From contig JAJSZS010000009.1 in assembly GCA_030262725.1 (NCBI GenBank), forward strand, positions 1 through 64,000: a stretch of 64,000 nucleotides of DNA. Direction: 5' to 3'. Below the pieces are notes generated by a model that was not told where the DNA came from, ran no database searches, and worked only from the letters and a program-made list of their open reading frames with translations. Both the position numbers and the translations under genes were made by a program. The DNA comes from Candidatus Desulfofervidus auxilii. Lineage in GTDB: Bacteria > Desulfobacterota > Desulfofervidia > Desulfofervidales > Desulfofervidaceae. The stretch's first letter is position 1. Every line of letters begins with the position of its first letter. Below are positions 1 through 7,961 of the stretch, piece after piece.

Positions 1-341
1 CTAACTGCGTATTGATAGTAAACAGAACCTGCTGGGTGGAAACCAATTGAGTCAAATGCTGTTTGAGTACTTCCCCAAGCTTGCTTAGAAGCTCCGGGAG
101 CAGTAGTAGGTCTGGCCGCGCAAAGTAAATAATTATCTGTTTCAGCAGCATACGATTCTTCTGCTGTTTTTATTGCATCTATATTTGCCTTTGCCTCGGA
201 AGTTTTTGCTTTATACTGAAACTTCCTATACTGCGGTATAGCAATTGCTGCCAGAATAGCAATGATTGCCACAACAATCATCAATTCAATGAGCGTAAAA
301 CCTTTGTTTTTCTTTCTTAATTCATGCCATTTTCTAAACAT
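1..341 (-). CDS. Type IV pilin / pseudopilin, major-pilin-like (partial)
   Basis: The 113 visible codons begin with a short charged leader ending at Gly14, followed by the class III prepilin signature [20 protein letters not shown]. Prepilin peptidase would cut after Gly14 and leave an N-methylated Phe with Glu at mature position 5. The hydrophobic helix runs to about residue 36 and is followed by a polar region with alternating Lys and Ala ([21 protein letters not shown] is typical of the helix end of small pilins). The start is fixed by an excellent ribosome binding site, AAAGGAGGTG, at 347-356. The C-terminal part lies outside the window, so pilin and type II pseudopilin cannot be separated by the C-terminus. 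A sigma-54 promoter lies about 110 bp upstream, which favours PilA. Confidence 0.93.
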   Translation of the reverse strand, partial: MFRKWHELRKKNKGFTLIELMIVVAIIAILAAIAIPQYRKFQYKAKTSEAKANIDAIKTAEESYAAETDNYLLCAARPTTAPGASKQAWGSTQTAFDSIGFHPAGSVYYQYAV

Positions 342-388
342 CTTAACACCTCCTTTAATTTTTTTATTTTTATTTATTTTATTTTCTT

Positions 389-402
389 ATCACCTCCTTT
401 CT
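389..402 (-). promoter_or_regulatory. Second extended Shine-Dalgarno copy in the pilin leader
   Basis: Read on the minus strand this is AGAAAGGAGGTGAT, fully complementary to the usual bacterial 16S rRNA 3' end. It lies about 35 bases upstream of the functional pilin Shine-Dalgarno (345-356) and has no start codon at a suitable distance. It could be a ribosome standby site, a relic of a leader duplication, or chance. The match to this organism's own 16S rRNA is assumed. Confidence 0.4.
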
Positions 403-450
403 TTTGTTTTTCATCTCGTCTTTTTCATCTTGTTTGTCCATTTTTTAAAT

Positions 451-467
451 AAGCAAGTTTTGTGCCA
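451..467 (-). promoter_or_regulatory. Sigma-54 promoter of the pilin gene
   Basis: The minus strand reads TGGCACAAAACTTGCTT, which matches the RpoN consensus TGGCAC-N5-TTGC(A/T) with GG and GC exactly 10 bp apart (-24/-12). Transcription would start near 440 and give a leader of about 100 nt before the pilin ATG at 341. Sigma-54 with PilR control is the usual arrangement for pilA in Gram-negative bacteria. No activator site was identified. Confidence 0.8.
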
Positions 468-518
468 TTTTTTATTTTAGATTTTTAGTGGATTTTTGAG
501 AAAGCAAATGGACTAAAT

Positions 519-577
519 TGACAAAATTTGTCACTTTTTTGGCAAGCCTTGTCAAAGACTTTGATTGTGTATATAGA
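519..577 (+). promoter_or_regulatory. skp promoter with two upstream palindromes
   Basis: TTGTCA (549-554), 17 bp, then TATAGA (572-577) forms a sigma-70-type promoter about 30 bp before skp. Two short perfect inverted repeats lie at it: TGACAAA-A-TTTGTCA (519-533), just upstream of the -35, and TCAAAG-A-CTTTGA (552-564), overlapping the -35. Their position suits an operator, but no regulator can be named. The rest of 342-607 is AT-rich pilin leader and promoter DNA with no further gene. Confidence 0.45.
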
Positions 578-607
578 AAAGGTTAAATTTTTGTAAGGAG
601 GAAAACA

Positions 608-1141
608 ATGAGAAAGGCTTTGTTTTTTGTGATTTCATTTGTATTTTTAAGTTTCAATTTGAATGCGGCTTCTTTTAAAATAGCTATTGTGGATCTGCAA
701 AAGGCATTAAATCTTTGTGAGGCAGGAAAAGCGGCTAAAGCAAAATTGGCTAAAAAATTTGAGGCTATGAGGAGAGAGCTTGAGGCAAAACAAAAAGAGT
801 TAGAAGAATTAAAAAAAGAATTAGAAAAACAAAGCTTGATGCTAAGTCTTGAGGCAAAAAGGGATAAGGAAAGGGAATATGAAAGAAAATTAAGAGATTT
901 TAGAGATTTATATGAGGATTATAAAGAAGAGATGAATATAGCTGAGCTTGAAGCAGTAAAACCTATTTTAAATGATTTAAAGGAGACAGCTGAAGAGATT
1001 AGGAAAAAAGAAGGATATGTAATTGTTCTTGAAAAGAATACAGCTGGAATTATCTGTTATGAAAAAGAGGTAGATATTACTGATAAAGTTATTAAGCTTT
1101 ATAACAAAAAATGGAAAGCAAGACAGAAAGGGGAAAAATAA
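608..1141 (+). CDS. skp: OmpH/Skp family periplasmic chaperone
   Basis: 177 residues. A signal peptide (about residues 1-20, basic start, Phe/Val/Leu-rich core, cut near LNA) is followed by the family start [14 protein letters not shown] long Lys/Glu-rich coiled coil (about 45-115) makes the tentacle helices typical of Skp, which holds unfolded outer-membrane proteins in the periplasm. The start is set by GTAAGGAGG a few bases upstream. Its stop codon overlaps the lpxD start by one base (TAATG). Skp next to lpxD-fabZ-lpxA is the classic order in Gram-negative genomes. The upstream neighbour bamA, often present in that order, is absent here. Confidence 0.9.
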   Translation: MRKALFFVISFVFLSFNLNAASFKIAIVDLQKALNLCEAGKAAKAKLAKKFEAMRRELEAKQKELEELKKELEKQSLMLSLEAKRDKEREYERKLRDFRDLYEDYKEEMNIAELEAVKPILNDLKETAEEIRKKEGYVIVLEKNTAGIICYEKEVDITDKVIKLYNKKWKARQKGEK

Positions 1142-2193
1142 TGAAGTTGAAAGAAATTGCTGATTTCCTTCAAGCAGAACTTATCGGGGATGGTGATTTA
1201 GAAATTAGTGGTTTAGCTCCAATTGAAGAAGCAAAGGAAGGAGATATTACTTTTGTTGCTAATCCTAAATATAAAAAATACTTGGTAACGACAAAGGCTA
1301 GTGCTGCTATTGTATCTTTGGATGTAAAAAAAGCACCTATAGCATTAATTAGAACAAAAAATCCTTATTTAGCCTATGCCTTAATCGCACAGTTGTTTTA
1401 TAAATGGCCATATGGATTTAAAGGTATAAGTCATCAAGCATTTATTGCAGAAGATGTATATTTGGGAAAGGATGTAACTGTTTATCCCTTTGTTTGTATT
1501 GAAAGTGGGGTAGAAATTGGTGATGAAACAATAATTTTTTCAGGTGTTTATATTGGGCCAGATGTAAAAATTGGAAAAAAAACTATTATTTATCCTAATG
1601 TAGTTATTATGGCCGCTTGTGAGATTGGCAACCATGTGATTATTCATAGTGGAGCAGTGATTGGTAGTGATGGTTTTGGGTTTGCTCCTGATGATAAAGG
1701 AAGATATGTAAAGATTCCTCAGTTAGGAAAGGTTAAAATTGAAGATGATGTGGAAATTGGTGCTAATACTACAATTGATAGGGCGGCTATAGGAGAGACA
1801 GTAATTAAAAGGGGGACAAAGATTGATAATCTTGTTCAGATTGCTCATAATGTGCAAATTGGTGAAGATAGCATTATTGTAGCTCAGGTAGGTATTGCAG
1901 GTAGTACAAAAGTAGGCAATAAAGTAACACTTGCTGGTCAAGTTGGTATTGTTGGTCATATAGAGATTGGTAATGGGGTGACAATAGGTGCAAAAAGTGG
2001 AGTGCCTAGGTCTGTTCCACCTGGTGTGGTTGTGGCTTCTGGTGTGCCAGCTATGCCATATCGGACATATCTTAAAACTATGTCAATTTTGCCTAAGTTG
2101 CCAGAAGTTGCGGCCAAATTAAAGAAAATAGAGAAAGAATTGGATGTTTTAAAAAATAAGGTTGGGGTGAAAGATGAAGAAGAGAACTCTTGA
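1141..2193 (+). CDS. lpxD: UDP-3-O-acylglucosamine N-acyltransferase LpxD
   Basis: 350 residues when started at the ATG overlapping the skp stop, with AAAGGGG at the right distance. An upstream in-frame ATG at 1111 lies inside skp and lacks this spacing. The N-terminal LpxD domain (about 1-100) is followed by a left-handed beta-helix of hexapeptide repeats (about 105-320) containing the catalytic-His segment QIAHNVQIG and the glycine-rich region [14 protein letters not shown]. The C-terminal helix ([17 protein letters not shown]) is typical. The enzyme adds the second acyl chain to the UDP-glucosamine lipid A precursor in the cytoplasm. Its last 20 bases overlap fabZ. Confidence 0.95.
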   Translation: MKLKEIADFLQAELIGDGDLEISGLAPIEEAKEGDITFVANPKYKKYLVTTKASAAIVSLDVKKAPIALIRTKNPYLAYALIAQLFYKWPYGFKGISHQAFIAEDVYLGKDVTVYPFVCIESGVEIGDETIIFSGVYIGPDVKIGKKTIIYPNVVIMAACEIGNHVIIHSGAVIGSDGFGFAPDDKGRYVKIPQLGKVKIEDDVEIGANTTIDRAAIGETVIKRGTKIDNLVQIAHNVQIGEDSIIVAQVGIAGSTKVGNKVTLAGQVGIVGHIEIGNGVTIGAKSGVPRSVPPGVVVASGVPAMPYRTYLKTMSILPKLPEVAAKLKKIEKELDVLKNKVGVKDEEENS

Positions 2194-2614
2194 TGTTATG
2201 GAGATTCAAAAATATTTACCCCATAGATATCCTTTTTTATTAGTTGACCGTATATTAGAGATAGAGCCAGGTAAAAGGATTGTTGGTTTAAAGAATGTTA
2301 CATTTAATGAACCATTTTTCCAAGGTCATTTTCCTCAATCTCCAATCATGCCTGGTGTTTTAGTAATAGAGGCAATGGCTCAAGTAGGTGGTGTCTTAGC
2401 CTATCAATCTGCCCCAGAGGCAAAGGGTAAGTTGATTTATTTTGCTGCTTTGGACAAAGTAAGGTTTCGCCGTCCTGTAGTACCTGGTGATCAGCTAATC
2501 TTAGAGTTAGAGATGTTAAGGCAGGGTTCAAAGGTATGTAAGATGCGTGGAAAGGCTTTGGTAGATGGTCAAGTTGTAGCTGAAGGGGAATTGACTGCTA
2601 TTTTAGCTGAATAA
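2174..2614 (+). CDS. fabZ: 3-hydroxyacyl-[acyl-carrier-protein] dehydratase FabZ
   Basis: 146 residues, the usual length. The hot-dog fold is recognisable from [13 protein letters not shown] (catalytic His in HRYPF) and [14 protein letters not shown] (catalytic Glu). FabZ dehydrates 3-hydroxyacyl-ACP and so competes with LpxA/LpxD for the same acyl donor, which explains its place between lpxD and lpxA. The ATG lies within the lpxD end, behind GGGGTGAAAG; a second in-frame ATG eight codons later is possible but less well spaced. Confidence 0.96.
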   Translation: MKKRTLDVMEIQKYLPHRYPFLLVDRILEIEPGKRIVGLKNVTFNEPFFQGHFPQSPIMPGVLVIEAMAQVGGVLAYQSAPEAKGKLIYFAALDKVRFRRPVVPGDQLILELEMLRQGSKVCKMRGKALVDGQVVAEGELTAILAE

Positions 2615-2615
2615 A

Positions 2616-3410
2616 ATGAAAAAGATTCATTCTACTGCCATCATTGATAAATCAGCAGAGATTGCTGATAATGTAACTATTGGGCCATATTGTATTATTG
2701 GGCCAAAGGTAATTGTTGGTGAAGGTACGGTTTTAGGTTCTCATGTAGTAATCCATTCCCATACAAGAATCGGAAAATATTGTCAAATATATTCATTTTC
2801 CTCAATTGGTGCTCCACCTCAGGACTTAAAATATAAGGGTGAAGAAAGCTGGGTAGAGATTGGGGATTACAATATCATTAGAGAATATGTTACTATTAAT
2901 CGAGGGACAGTTGCTGGTGGAGGAATAACCTCTGTTGGCAATTATAATTTAATTATGGCTTATGTACATATAGCCCATGATTGTAAGATTGGTAATCATG
3001 TAATTTTAGCCAATGTAGCTACTCTTGGTGGTCATGTTGAAATAGAGGATTATGCTATTGTAGGAGGTATTGTTGCTGTTCATCAATTTGTAAAAATAGG
3101 TGCTTATTCTATTATAGGTGGTGCATCAGCTACTGTAAAAGATATTCCTCCTTATGTTATGGCTTCAGGAAATCGAGTAAAATTATATGGTTTAAATGTT
3201 ATAGGTTTAAAACGTCATGGATTTAAGTTGGAAGTGATTAATGCCCTTAAAAAGGCATATAAAATCTTAATTCATGCTCCAATTACCCTTAAAGAAGCTA
3301 TTAAAAGAATTAAAGAAGATAATATTTTTTCTCTTCCTGAAGTTGCTCATTTTGTCAAATTTATTGAAAATTCTAAAAGAGGAGTTCCAAGACGGTGGGA
3401 GAAAAAATAG
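2616..3410 (+). CDS. lpxA: UDP-N-acetylglucosamine acyltransferase LpxA
   Basis: 264 residues with a hexapeptide-repeat beta-helix (about 1-190) and a C-terminal helical domain. The catalytic base lies in YVHIAHDCKIGNH, and the segment IGAPPQDLKYKGE is characteristic of LpxA. It carries out the first step of lipid A synthesis by transferring 3-hydroxyacyl from ACP to the UDP sugar. The gene begins one base after the fabZ stop, and its 3' end overlaps lpxI. Whether the sugar is UDP-GlcNAc or the 3-amino analogue cannot be read from the sequence, but the nearby Gfo/Idh gene raises the question. Confidence 0.96.
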   Translation: MKKIHSTAIIDKSAEIADNVTIGPYCIIGPKVIVGEGTVLGSHVVIHSHTRIGKYCQIYSFSSIGAPPQDLKYKGEESWVEIGDYNIIREYVTINRGTVAGGGITSVGNYNLIMAYVHIAHDCKIGNHVILANVATLGGHVEIEDYAIVGGIVAVHQFVKIGAYSIIGGASATVKDIPPYVMASGNRVKLYGLNVIGLKRHGFKLEVINALKKAYKILIHAPITLKEAIKRIKEDNIFSLPEVAHFVKFIENSKRGVPRRWEKK

Positions 3411-4207
3411 GTTTAATTGCAGGTAATGGTCAATTTCCTATTTTATTTGCTAAATCAGCCAAGGAAAATGGTTATAAAGTAATAGCTGTTGCTCATATTG
3501 GTGAGACAGAGCCTATTTTAAAGGATTATGTAGAGCAGATAGAGTGGATTAAGGTAGGTCAATTGGGAAAATTGATAAAGATTTTTAAAAAAGCAGGAAT
3601 AAAAAAATTGGTATTGGCAGGAGGGATTAGTAAAAGGCGGCTTTTTACAGAAATTTTTCCTGATTTAAAGGCATTGAGTCTTTTAGCTCGTTTAAGACAT
3701 AAGCATGATGATGCTGCATTAAGGGCAGTAGCTGAAGAGTTGGAGAAAGAAGGTTTTGTTGTATGTCCATCCACATTGTTTGTTCCCTCTTTATTAGCAA
3801 AAGAAGGTTGTTTAACAAAGAAAAAACCAACAAAAGAAGAAAAAAAGGATATTGAGTTTGGTTGGAAAATGGCAAAAGCTATTGGTGAATTGGATATTGG
3901 TCAATGTGTGGTTGTAAAAAGGCAAGTAGTAGTAGCAGTTGAAGCTGTTGAAGGGACTGATGAGACTATAAAAAGGGGAGGAAAATTGGCTAAAGAAGGG
4001 GCAGTAGTAGTTAAGGTAAGTAAGCCTCATCAAGATTTACGGTTTGATGTGCCAGCTGTTGGAAAGAAAACTATAGAGACAATGGCATCAGTAAAGGCAA
4101 AGGTGCTTGCTATAGAGGCAGAAAAGACTTTAATTTTTGATAAAGAAGAGATGATTTCAACAGCTAATAAATCAGGGATTAGTATTGTTAGTTTAAGAGA
4201 ACTATAA
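3395..4207 (+). CDS. lpxI: UDP-2,3-diacylglucosamine pyrophosphatase LpxI
   Basis: 270 residues of the LpxI (DUF1009) family: KIGLIAGNGQFPILFAKSAKENGY at the start, KKLVLAGGISK in the middle and a C-terminal domain with VVVKVSKPHQDLRFDVPAVG. LpxI hydrolyses UDP-diacylglucosamine to lipid X and replaces LpxH in many non-gamma lineages. The start is GTG at 3395, 16 bases inside lpxA, supported by AGAGGAG about 10 bases upstream. It lies exactly where the pathway needs it, between lpxA and lpxB. Confidence 0.93.
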   Translation: MGEKIGLIAGNGQFPILFAKSAKENGYKVIAVAHIGETEPILKDYVEQIEWIKVGQLGKLIKIFKKAGIKKLVLAGGISKRRLFTEIFPDLKALSLLARLRHKHDDAALRAVAEELEKEGFVVCPSTLFVPSLLAKEGCLTKKKPTKEEKKDIEFGWKMAKAIGELDIGQCVVVKRQVVVAVEAVEGTDETIKRGGKLAKEGAVVVKVSKPHQDLRFDVPAVGKKTIETMASVKAKVLAIEAEKTLIFDKEEMISTANKSGISIVSLREL

Positions 4208-5128
4208 ATGCTAAAAGTAGGTGTTATTGGTGTAGGTTATTTAGGGCAATTTCATGCAGAAAAATATGCTCAATTGCCAGATGTAAAATTAGTTGGTGTA
4301 ATGGATATAAAAAAGGAGAGGGCAAAGGAAGTAGCTAATCGTTTTCAATGTATTGCTTTTGATTCCCTTGAATCTCTTTTAAAAGAAATAGAGGCAGTAA
4401 GTGTAGTAGTACCAACAAAATCTCATTATGAAGTAGCAAGCATTTGTTTAAATAAAGGAAAGCATGTGCTTCTTGAAAAACCAATGACAGAAACACTTAA
4501 ACAGGCAGATGATCTTATTGCCCTTGCCCAAAAAAAAGGAGTGGTTTTTCAAATCGGACATTTGGAAAGATTTAATCCTGCTGTAATTGCCCTTTTTAAA
4601 TATTTAAAAAACCCTTTATTTATTGAATCTCATCGTTTAGGTTTTTCTTTAGAAAGAGGAATAGATGTAGATGTTATTTTGGATTTAATGATTCATGATT
4701 TGGATATTGTTTTAACTGCTGTAAATGCAAATGTTGTAGAAATTAGAGCAGTTGGAGTACCAGTAGTGTCTGAAAAAATAGATATTGCTAATGTGCGTTT
4801 AGAGTTTGAAAATGGCTGTGTAGCCAATTTAACAGCCAGTCGTATTTCTGGAAAGGATATGCGTAAAATTAGATTTTTTCAAAAAGATGCATATTTTTCC
4901 CTTGATTATATTAAAAAAGAATTAGTTATTGTTAGACGACAACAAGGTTTTTTACCATTTTCTTATAAATGTTTACATTTTGAAGGTGATCAATTAAAGG
5001 AAGAAATAATTAGCTTTATTAAAGCCATTAAAGATAATAAACCACCTGTAGTTTCTGCTCAGGATGGTCGTAGGGCACTTGCCTTAGCCCTAGATATTAA
5101 TCAGCATATTCAAAAAAGGTTAAAATAA
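4208..5128 (+). CDS. Gfo/Idh/MocA family NAD(P)-dependent oxidoreductase
   Basis: 306 residues. The Rossmann start is VGVIGVGYLGQFHAEKYAQL; the EKPMTET motif (Lys-Pro of the catalytic region) follows near residue 90, and GHLERFNPAV near 120. The C-terminal alpha/beta domain contains the conserved MIHDLDIVL. The ATG directly follows the lpxI stop, and the TAATG junction overlaps lpxB, so it belongs to the lipid A operon. In Acidithiobacillus a member of this family, GnnA, sits between lpxA and lpxB and oxidises the UDP-GlcNAc 3-hydroxyl before amination by GnnB. A GnnA-like role is an inference, and no GnnB aminotransferase lies nearby. Confidence 0.85.
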   Translation: MLKVGVIGVGYLGQFHAEKYAQLPDVKLVGVMDIKKERAKEVANRFQCIAFDSLESLLKEIEAVSVVVPTKSHYEVASICLNKGKHVLLEKPMTETLKQADDLIALAQKKGVVFQIGHLERFNPAVIALFKYLKNPLFIESHRLGFSLERGIDVDVILDLMIHDLDIVLTAVNANVVEIRAVGVPVVSEKIDIANVRLEFENGCVANLTASRISGKDMRKIRFFQKDAYFSLDYIKKELVIVRRQQGFLPFSYKCLHFEGDQLKEEIISFIKAIKDNKPPVVSAQDGRRALALALDINQHIQKRLK

Positions 5129-6237
5129 TGGGAAATTGCATTTTTATGGTAGCAGGAGAAGCATCTGGTGATTTGTATGGGGCGCGTTTGATTGAGGCAT
5201 TAAAAAAAGAATTGCCTGATATAGAGATTCGAGGAATAGGTGGGCCATGTATGCGTTCAGTAGGTCTTTATCCTGTTTATGAGGCAGAAAAACTTACAGT
5301 AGTTGGTATGACAGAAGTATTTTATCATCTAAAACATATCTATCTTGCATGGCAAAGGGCAAAAAAAGATTTTTTAAGCCATTCATTTAAAATTTTTGTT
5401 CCTATTGATTATCCAGACTTTAACTTGCGTTTGGCTTCATATGCAAAAAAATTAAATATTCCAGTGTTTTATTACATTAGTCCTCAAATTTGGGCATGGC
5501 GTAAAAATCGAGCTAAAAAGATTGCCTCTTTAGTAAAAGAAATGGCTGTTATTTTGCCATTTGAAGAAGCATTTTATCGCCCATTTGGAGTAAGGGCAGT
5601 TTTTGTTGGTCATCCCTTGCTTGATATCATGCCTCTTTCAGAAGTTAAAGATGAAAAAATAATTGGTATTTTGCCAGGAAGTAGACCAAGTGAAATAAGA
5701 TATATTTTGCCAATTATGCTTGCTGCTGCTTGTTTAATTTATAAGAAGCGACCAGAATTTAAATTTATTTTACCAATAGCTCCAACTTTAAAAAAAGATT
5801 ATTTGTATAATATTATTAAGAATGAGAAATTAAATGTTCCCATCGATTTAGTAAAAGATGAAAATTATAAATTAAGAAGGCGTTGTTGTTTTCTTATTGT
5901 TGCCTCTGGTACAGCCACACTAGAAACTGCCATTCTTTTAAAACCTTTTGTAATTGTTTACCGACTTTCATCTATAAGTTATATTTTAGGTAAAAGGCTT
6001 GTAAAAATTCCATATATTGGACTTGTAAATTGGGTGGCAGGCAAGAAGATAGTCCCAGAATTTGTTCAATATCAGGCAAAACCAGAATTAATAGCAAAAA
6101 TGGTTCTTGATTATTTAGCTCATCCAGAAAAAATAAAAAAAATGAAAGAAGAATTGAAAAAATTACGTGCTTGCTTAGGTACACCTGGTGTTGCTGAACG
6201 AGTAGCAAAAAGGATAAAAAGGTTTTTAATAACATGA
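5128..6237 (+). CDS. lpxB: Lipid-A-disaccharide synthase LpxB
   Basis: 369 residues, normal for the family. Landmarks are MVAGEASGDLYGARLIEAL at the start, GIGGPCMRSVG, the PIDYPDFNLRLA segment, YYISPQIWAWRKNRAKKI, and the glycosyltransferase core GILPGSRPSEIRYILP with a later SGTATLETA. LpxB condenses lipid X with UDP-diacylglucosamine at the inner face of the cytoplasmic membrane. The ATGA overlap with msbA indicates translational coupling. Confidence 0.95.
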   Translation: MGNCIFMVAGEASGDLYGARLIEALKKELPDIEIRGIGGPCMRSVGLYPVYEAEKLTVVGMTEVFYHLKHIYLAWQRAKKDFLSHSFKIFVPIDYPDFNLRLASYAKKLNIPVFYYISPQIWAWRKNRAKKIASLVKEMAVILPFEEAFYRPFGVRAVFVGHPLLDIMPLSEVKDEKIIGILPGSRPSEIRYILPIMLAAACLIYKKRPEFKFILPIAPTLKKDYLYNIIKNEKLNVPIDLVKDENYKLRRRCCFLIVASGTATLETAILLKPFVIVYRLSSISYILGKRLVKIPYIGLVNWVAGKKIVPEFVQYQAKPELIAKMVLDYLAHPEKIKKMKEELKKLRACLGTPGVAERVAKRIKRFLIT

Positions 6238-7961
6238 TTCAGGTTTATTCTCGACTTTTAAAATGGGTCAAACCTTATTGGTTCTATCTCTTAATAGCTA
6301 TGTTTTGTATGTTAATAGTGGCAGGAGCAACTGCAGCTACTGCCTATTTAGTTAAACCAGTACTTGATAAAATTTTTTTTGAAAAAAATTTAAAAATGCT
6401 TACTTTTCTTCCTCCTTTAATTGTTTTGCTCTATGCCATTAAAGGTATTTTTTGGTATTTACAGACTTATCTTATGAATTATGTTGGGCAAAGAGTTGTT
6501 TGTAATTTAAGGGAAAAACTTTATACCCATATACTTGAATTGCCACTCTCTTATTTCCAACATCATCATACTGGTTCACTTATGAGTCGTATTCTAAATG
6601 ATGTTACTTTAATTCAAGGAGCAGTTTCTGGGGCAGTAACACGACTTTTTTGCGATACTTTTACTATTATTGGTCTTATTGGTGTAGTATTTTATCGAGA
6701 TTTTATACTTGCTACTATTACTATGATTGTATTTCCCTTAGCTATTATGCCTGTTTTGCGGATTGGAAGAAAGATAAGGAAAATCAGCACTTCTTCTCAA
6801 GAGGAAATGGGAGAACTTTCTTCTCTTTTAAATGAAACATTTTCAGGAGCAAGGATTGTTAAGGCATTTGGTATGGAAGATTATGAAAAAAAACGATTTC
6901 AAAAAATTAATAATAAACTCTTTCGTTGGTATATGCGGGCTATAAGTATGCAGGCTATAAGTTCACCTCTTATGGAATTTTTGGGAAGTATTGGGATTGC
7001 TACAGTTATAGGTTATGGTGGCTATCAGGTAATTAAAGGGGTTTCTACTCCTGGAAATTTCTTTTCCTTTATTGCTGGTGTGATGATGCTTTATCGACCA
7101 ATAAAGGGATTAAGCAATGTTTATAATACAGTTCAACAAGGAGTAGCAGCTGCTATTAGAGTTTTTGAAGTCCTTGATACGGAAAAGGAAAAAAAGGATG
7201 ATGCAGGAATAGAATTACCTCGTTTTAAAGATTCAATTATATATAAACAAGTTTGGTTTAAGTATCCTGGAGAAGAAGAATGGGTATTAAAAAACCTCAA
7301 TCTTGTTATTAAAAAAGGCGAAAAAGTAGCTTTAGTAGGGCCAAGTGGGGCAGGCAAGACAACAATTGTCAATCTATTACCTAGATTTTTTGATACAGAT
7401 AAAGGAAGGATTATCATTGATGGTCATGATATTAAAGCAGTAAATTTACGTTCTTTAAGGTCTCAAATTGCTATTGTCAGTCAAGATACTATTCTCTTTA
7501 ATGATACAGTTAAAAATAATATTCGTTATGGACGTCCTGATGCTACAGATGAAGAAATCATAGCTGCTGCTAAAGCAGCATATGCTTATGATTTCATTAA
7601 AAAACTTCCTCAGGGATTTGATACTATCATAGGAGAAAAAGGTATTAGGCTTTCAGGTGGAGAGCAACAGCGGATTTGCATTGCTAGAGCAATTTTAAAA
7701 AATGCCCCAATTTTAATTTTAGATGAAGCTACTTCTTTTCTAGATACAGAATCTGAAGCAATGGTGCAAAAAGCTTTAGAAAATCTATTAACAGACCGCA
7801 CTGCTTTAATCATTGCTCATCGTCTTTCCACCATTGTCAATGCAGATAAGATTGCTGTAGTCAATAATGGTCATATTGTTGAAGAAGGAAAGCATAAAGA
7901 GCTTTTAGCCAAAAATGGATTTTATGCAAAGCTTTATAAGATACAGTTTAAAAAGGAATGA
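6234..7961 (+). CDS. msbA: Lipid A export ABC transporter MsbA
   Basis: 575 residues. An N-terminal six-helix ABC exporter domain (about 1-320, with the segment LPLSYFQHHHTGSLMSRILNDV) is fused to an ATPase domain containing Walker A GPSGAGKTT, signature LSGGEQQRICIARAI, Walker B LILDEATSFLD and the H-loop in IIAHRLST. The length and the position directly after lpxB identify it as the lipid A/core flippase rather than a drug exporter. It overlaps both neighbours by ATGA. Confidence 0.93.
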   Translation: MIQVYSRLLKWVKPYWFYLLIAMFCMLIVAGATAATAYLVKPVLDKIFFEKNLKMLTFLPPLIVLLYAIKGIFWYLQTYLMNYVGQRVVCNLREKLYTHILELPLSYFQHHHTGSLMSRILNDVTLIQGAVSGAVTRLFCDTFTIIGLIGVVFYRDFILATITMIVFPLAIMPVLRIGRKIRKISTSSQEEMGELSSLLNETFSGARIVKAFGMEDYEKKRFQKINNKLFRWYMRAISMQAISSPLMEFLGSIGIATVIGYGGYQVIKGVSTPGNFFSFIAGVMMLYRPIKGLSNVYNTVQQGVAAAIRVFEVLDTEKEKKDDAGIELPRFKDSIIYKQVWFKYPGEEEWVLKNLNLVIKKGEKVALVGPSGAGKTTIVNLLPRFFDTDKGRIIIDGHDIKAVNLRSLRSQIAIVSQDTILFNDTVKNNIRYGRPDATDEEIIAAAKAAYAYDFIKKLPQGFDTIIGEKGIRLSGGEQQRICIARAILKNAPILILDEATSFLDTESEAMVQKALENLLTDRTALIIAHRLSTIVNADKIAVVNNGHIVEEGKHKELLAKNGFYAKLYKIQFKKE

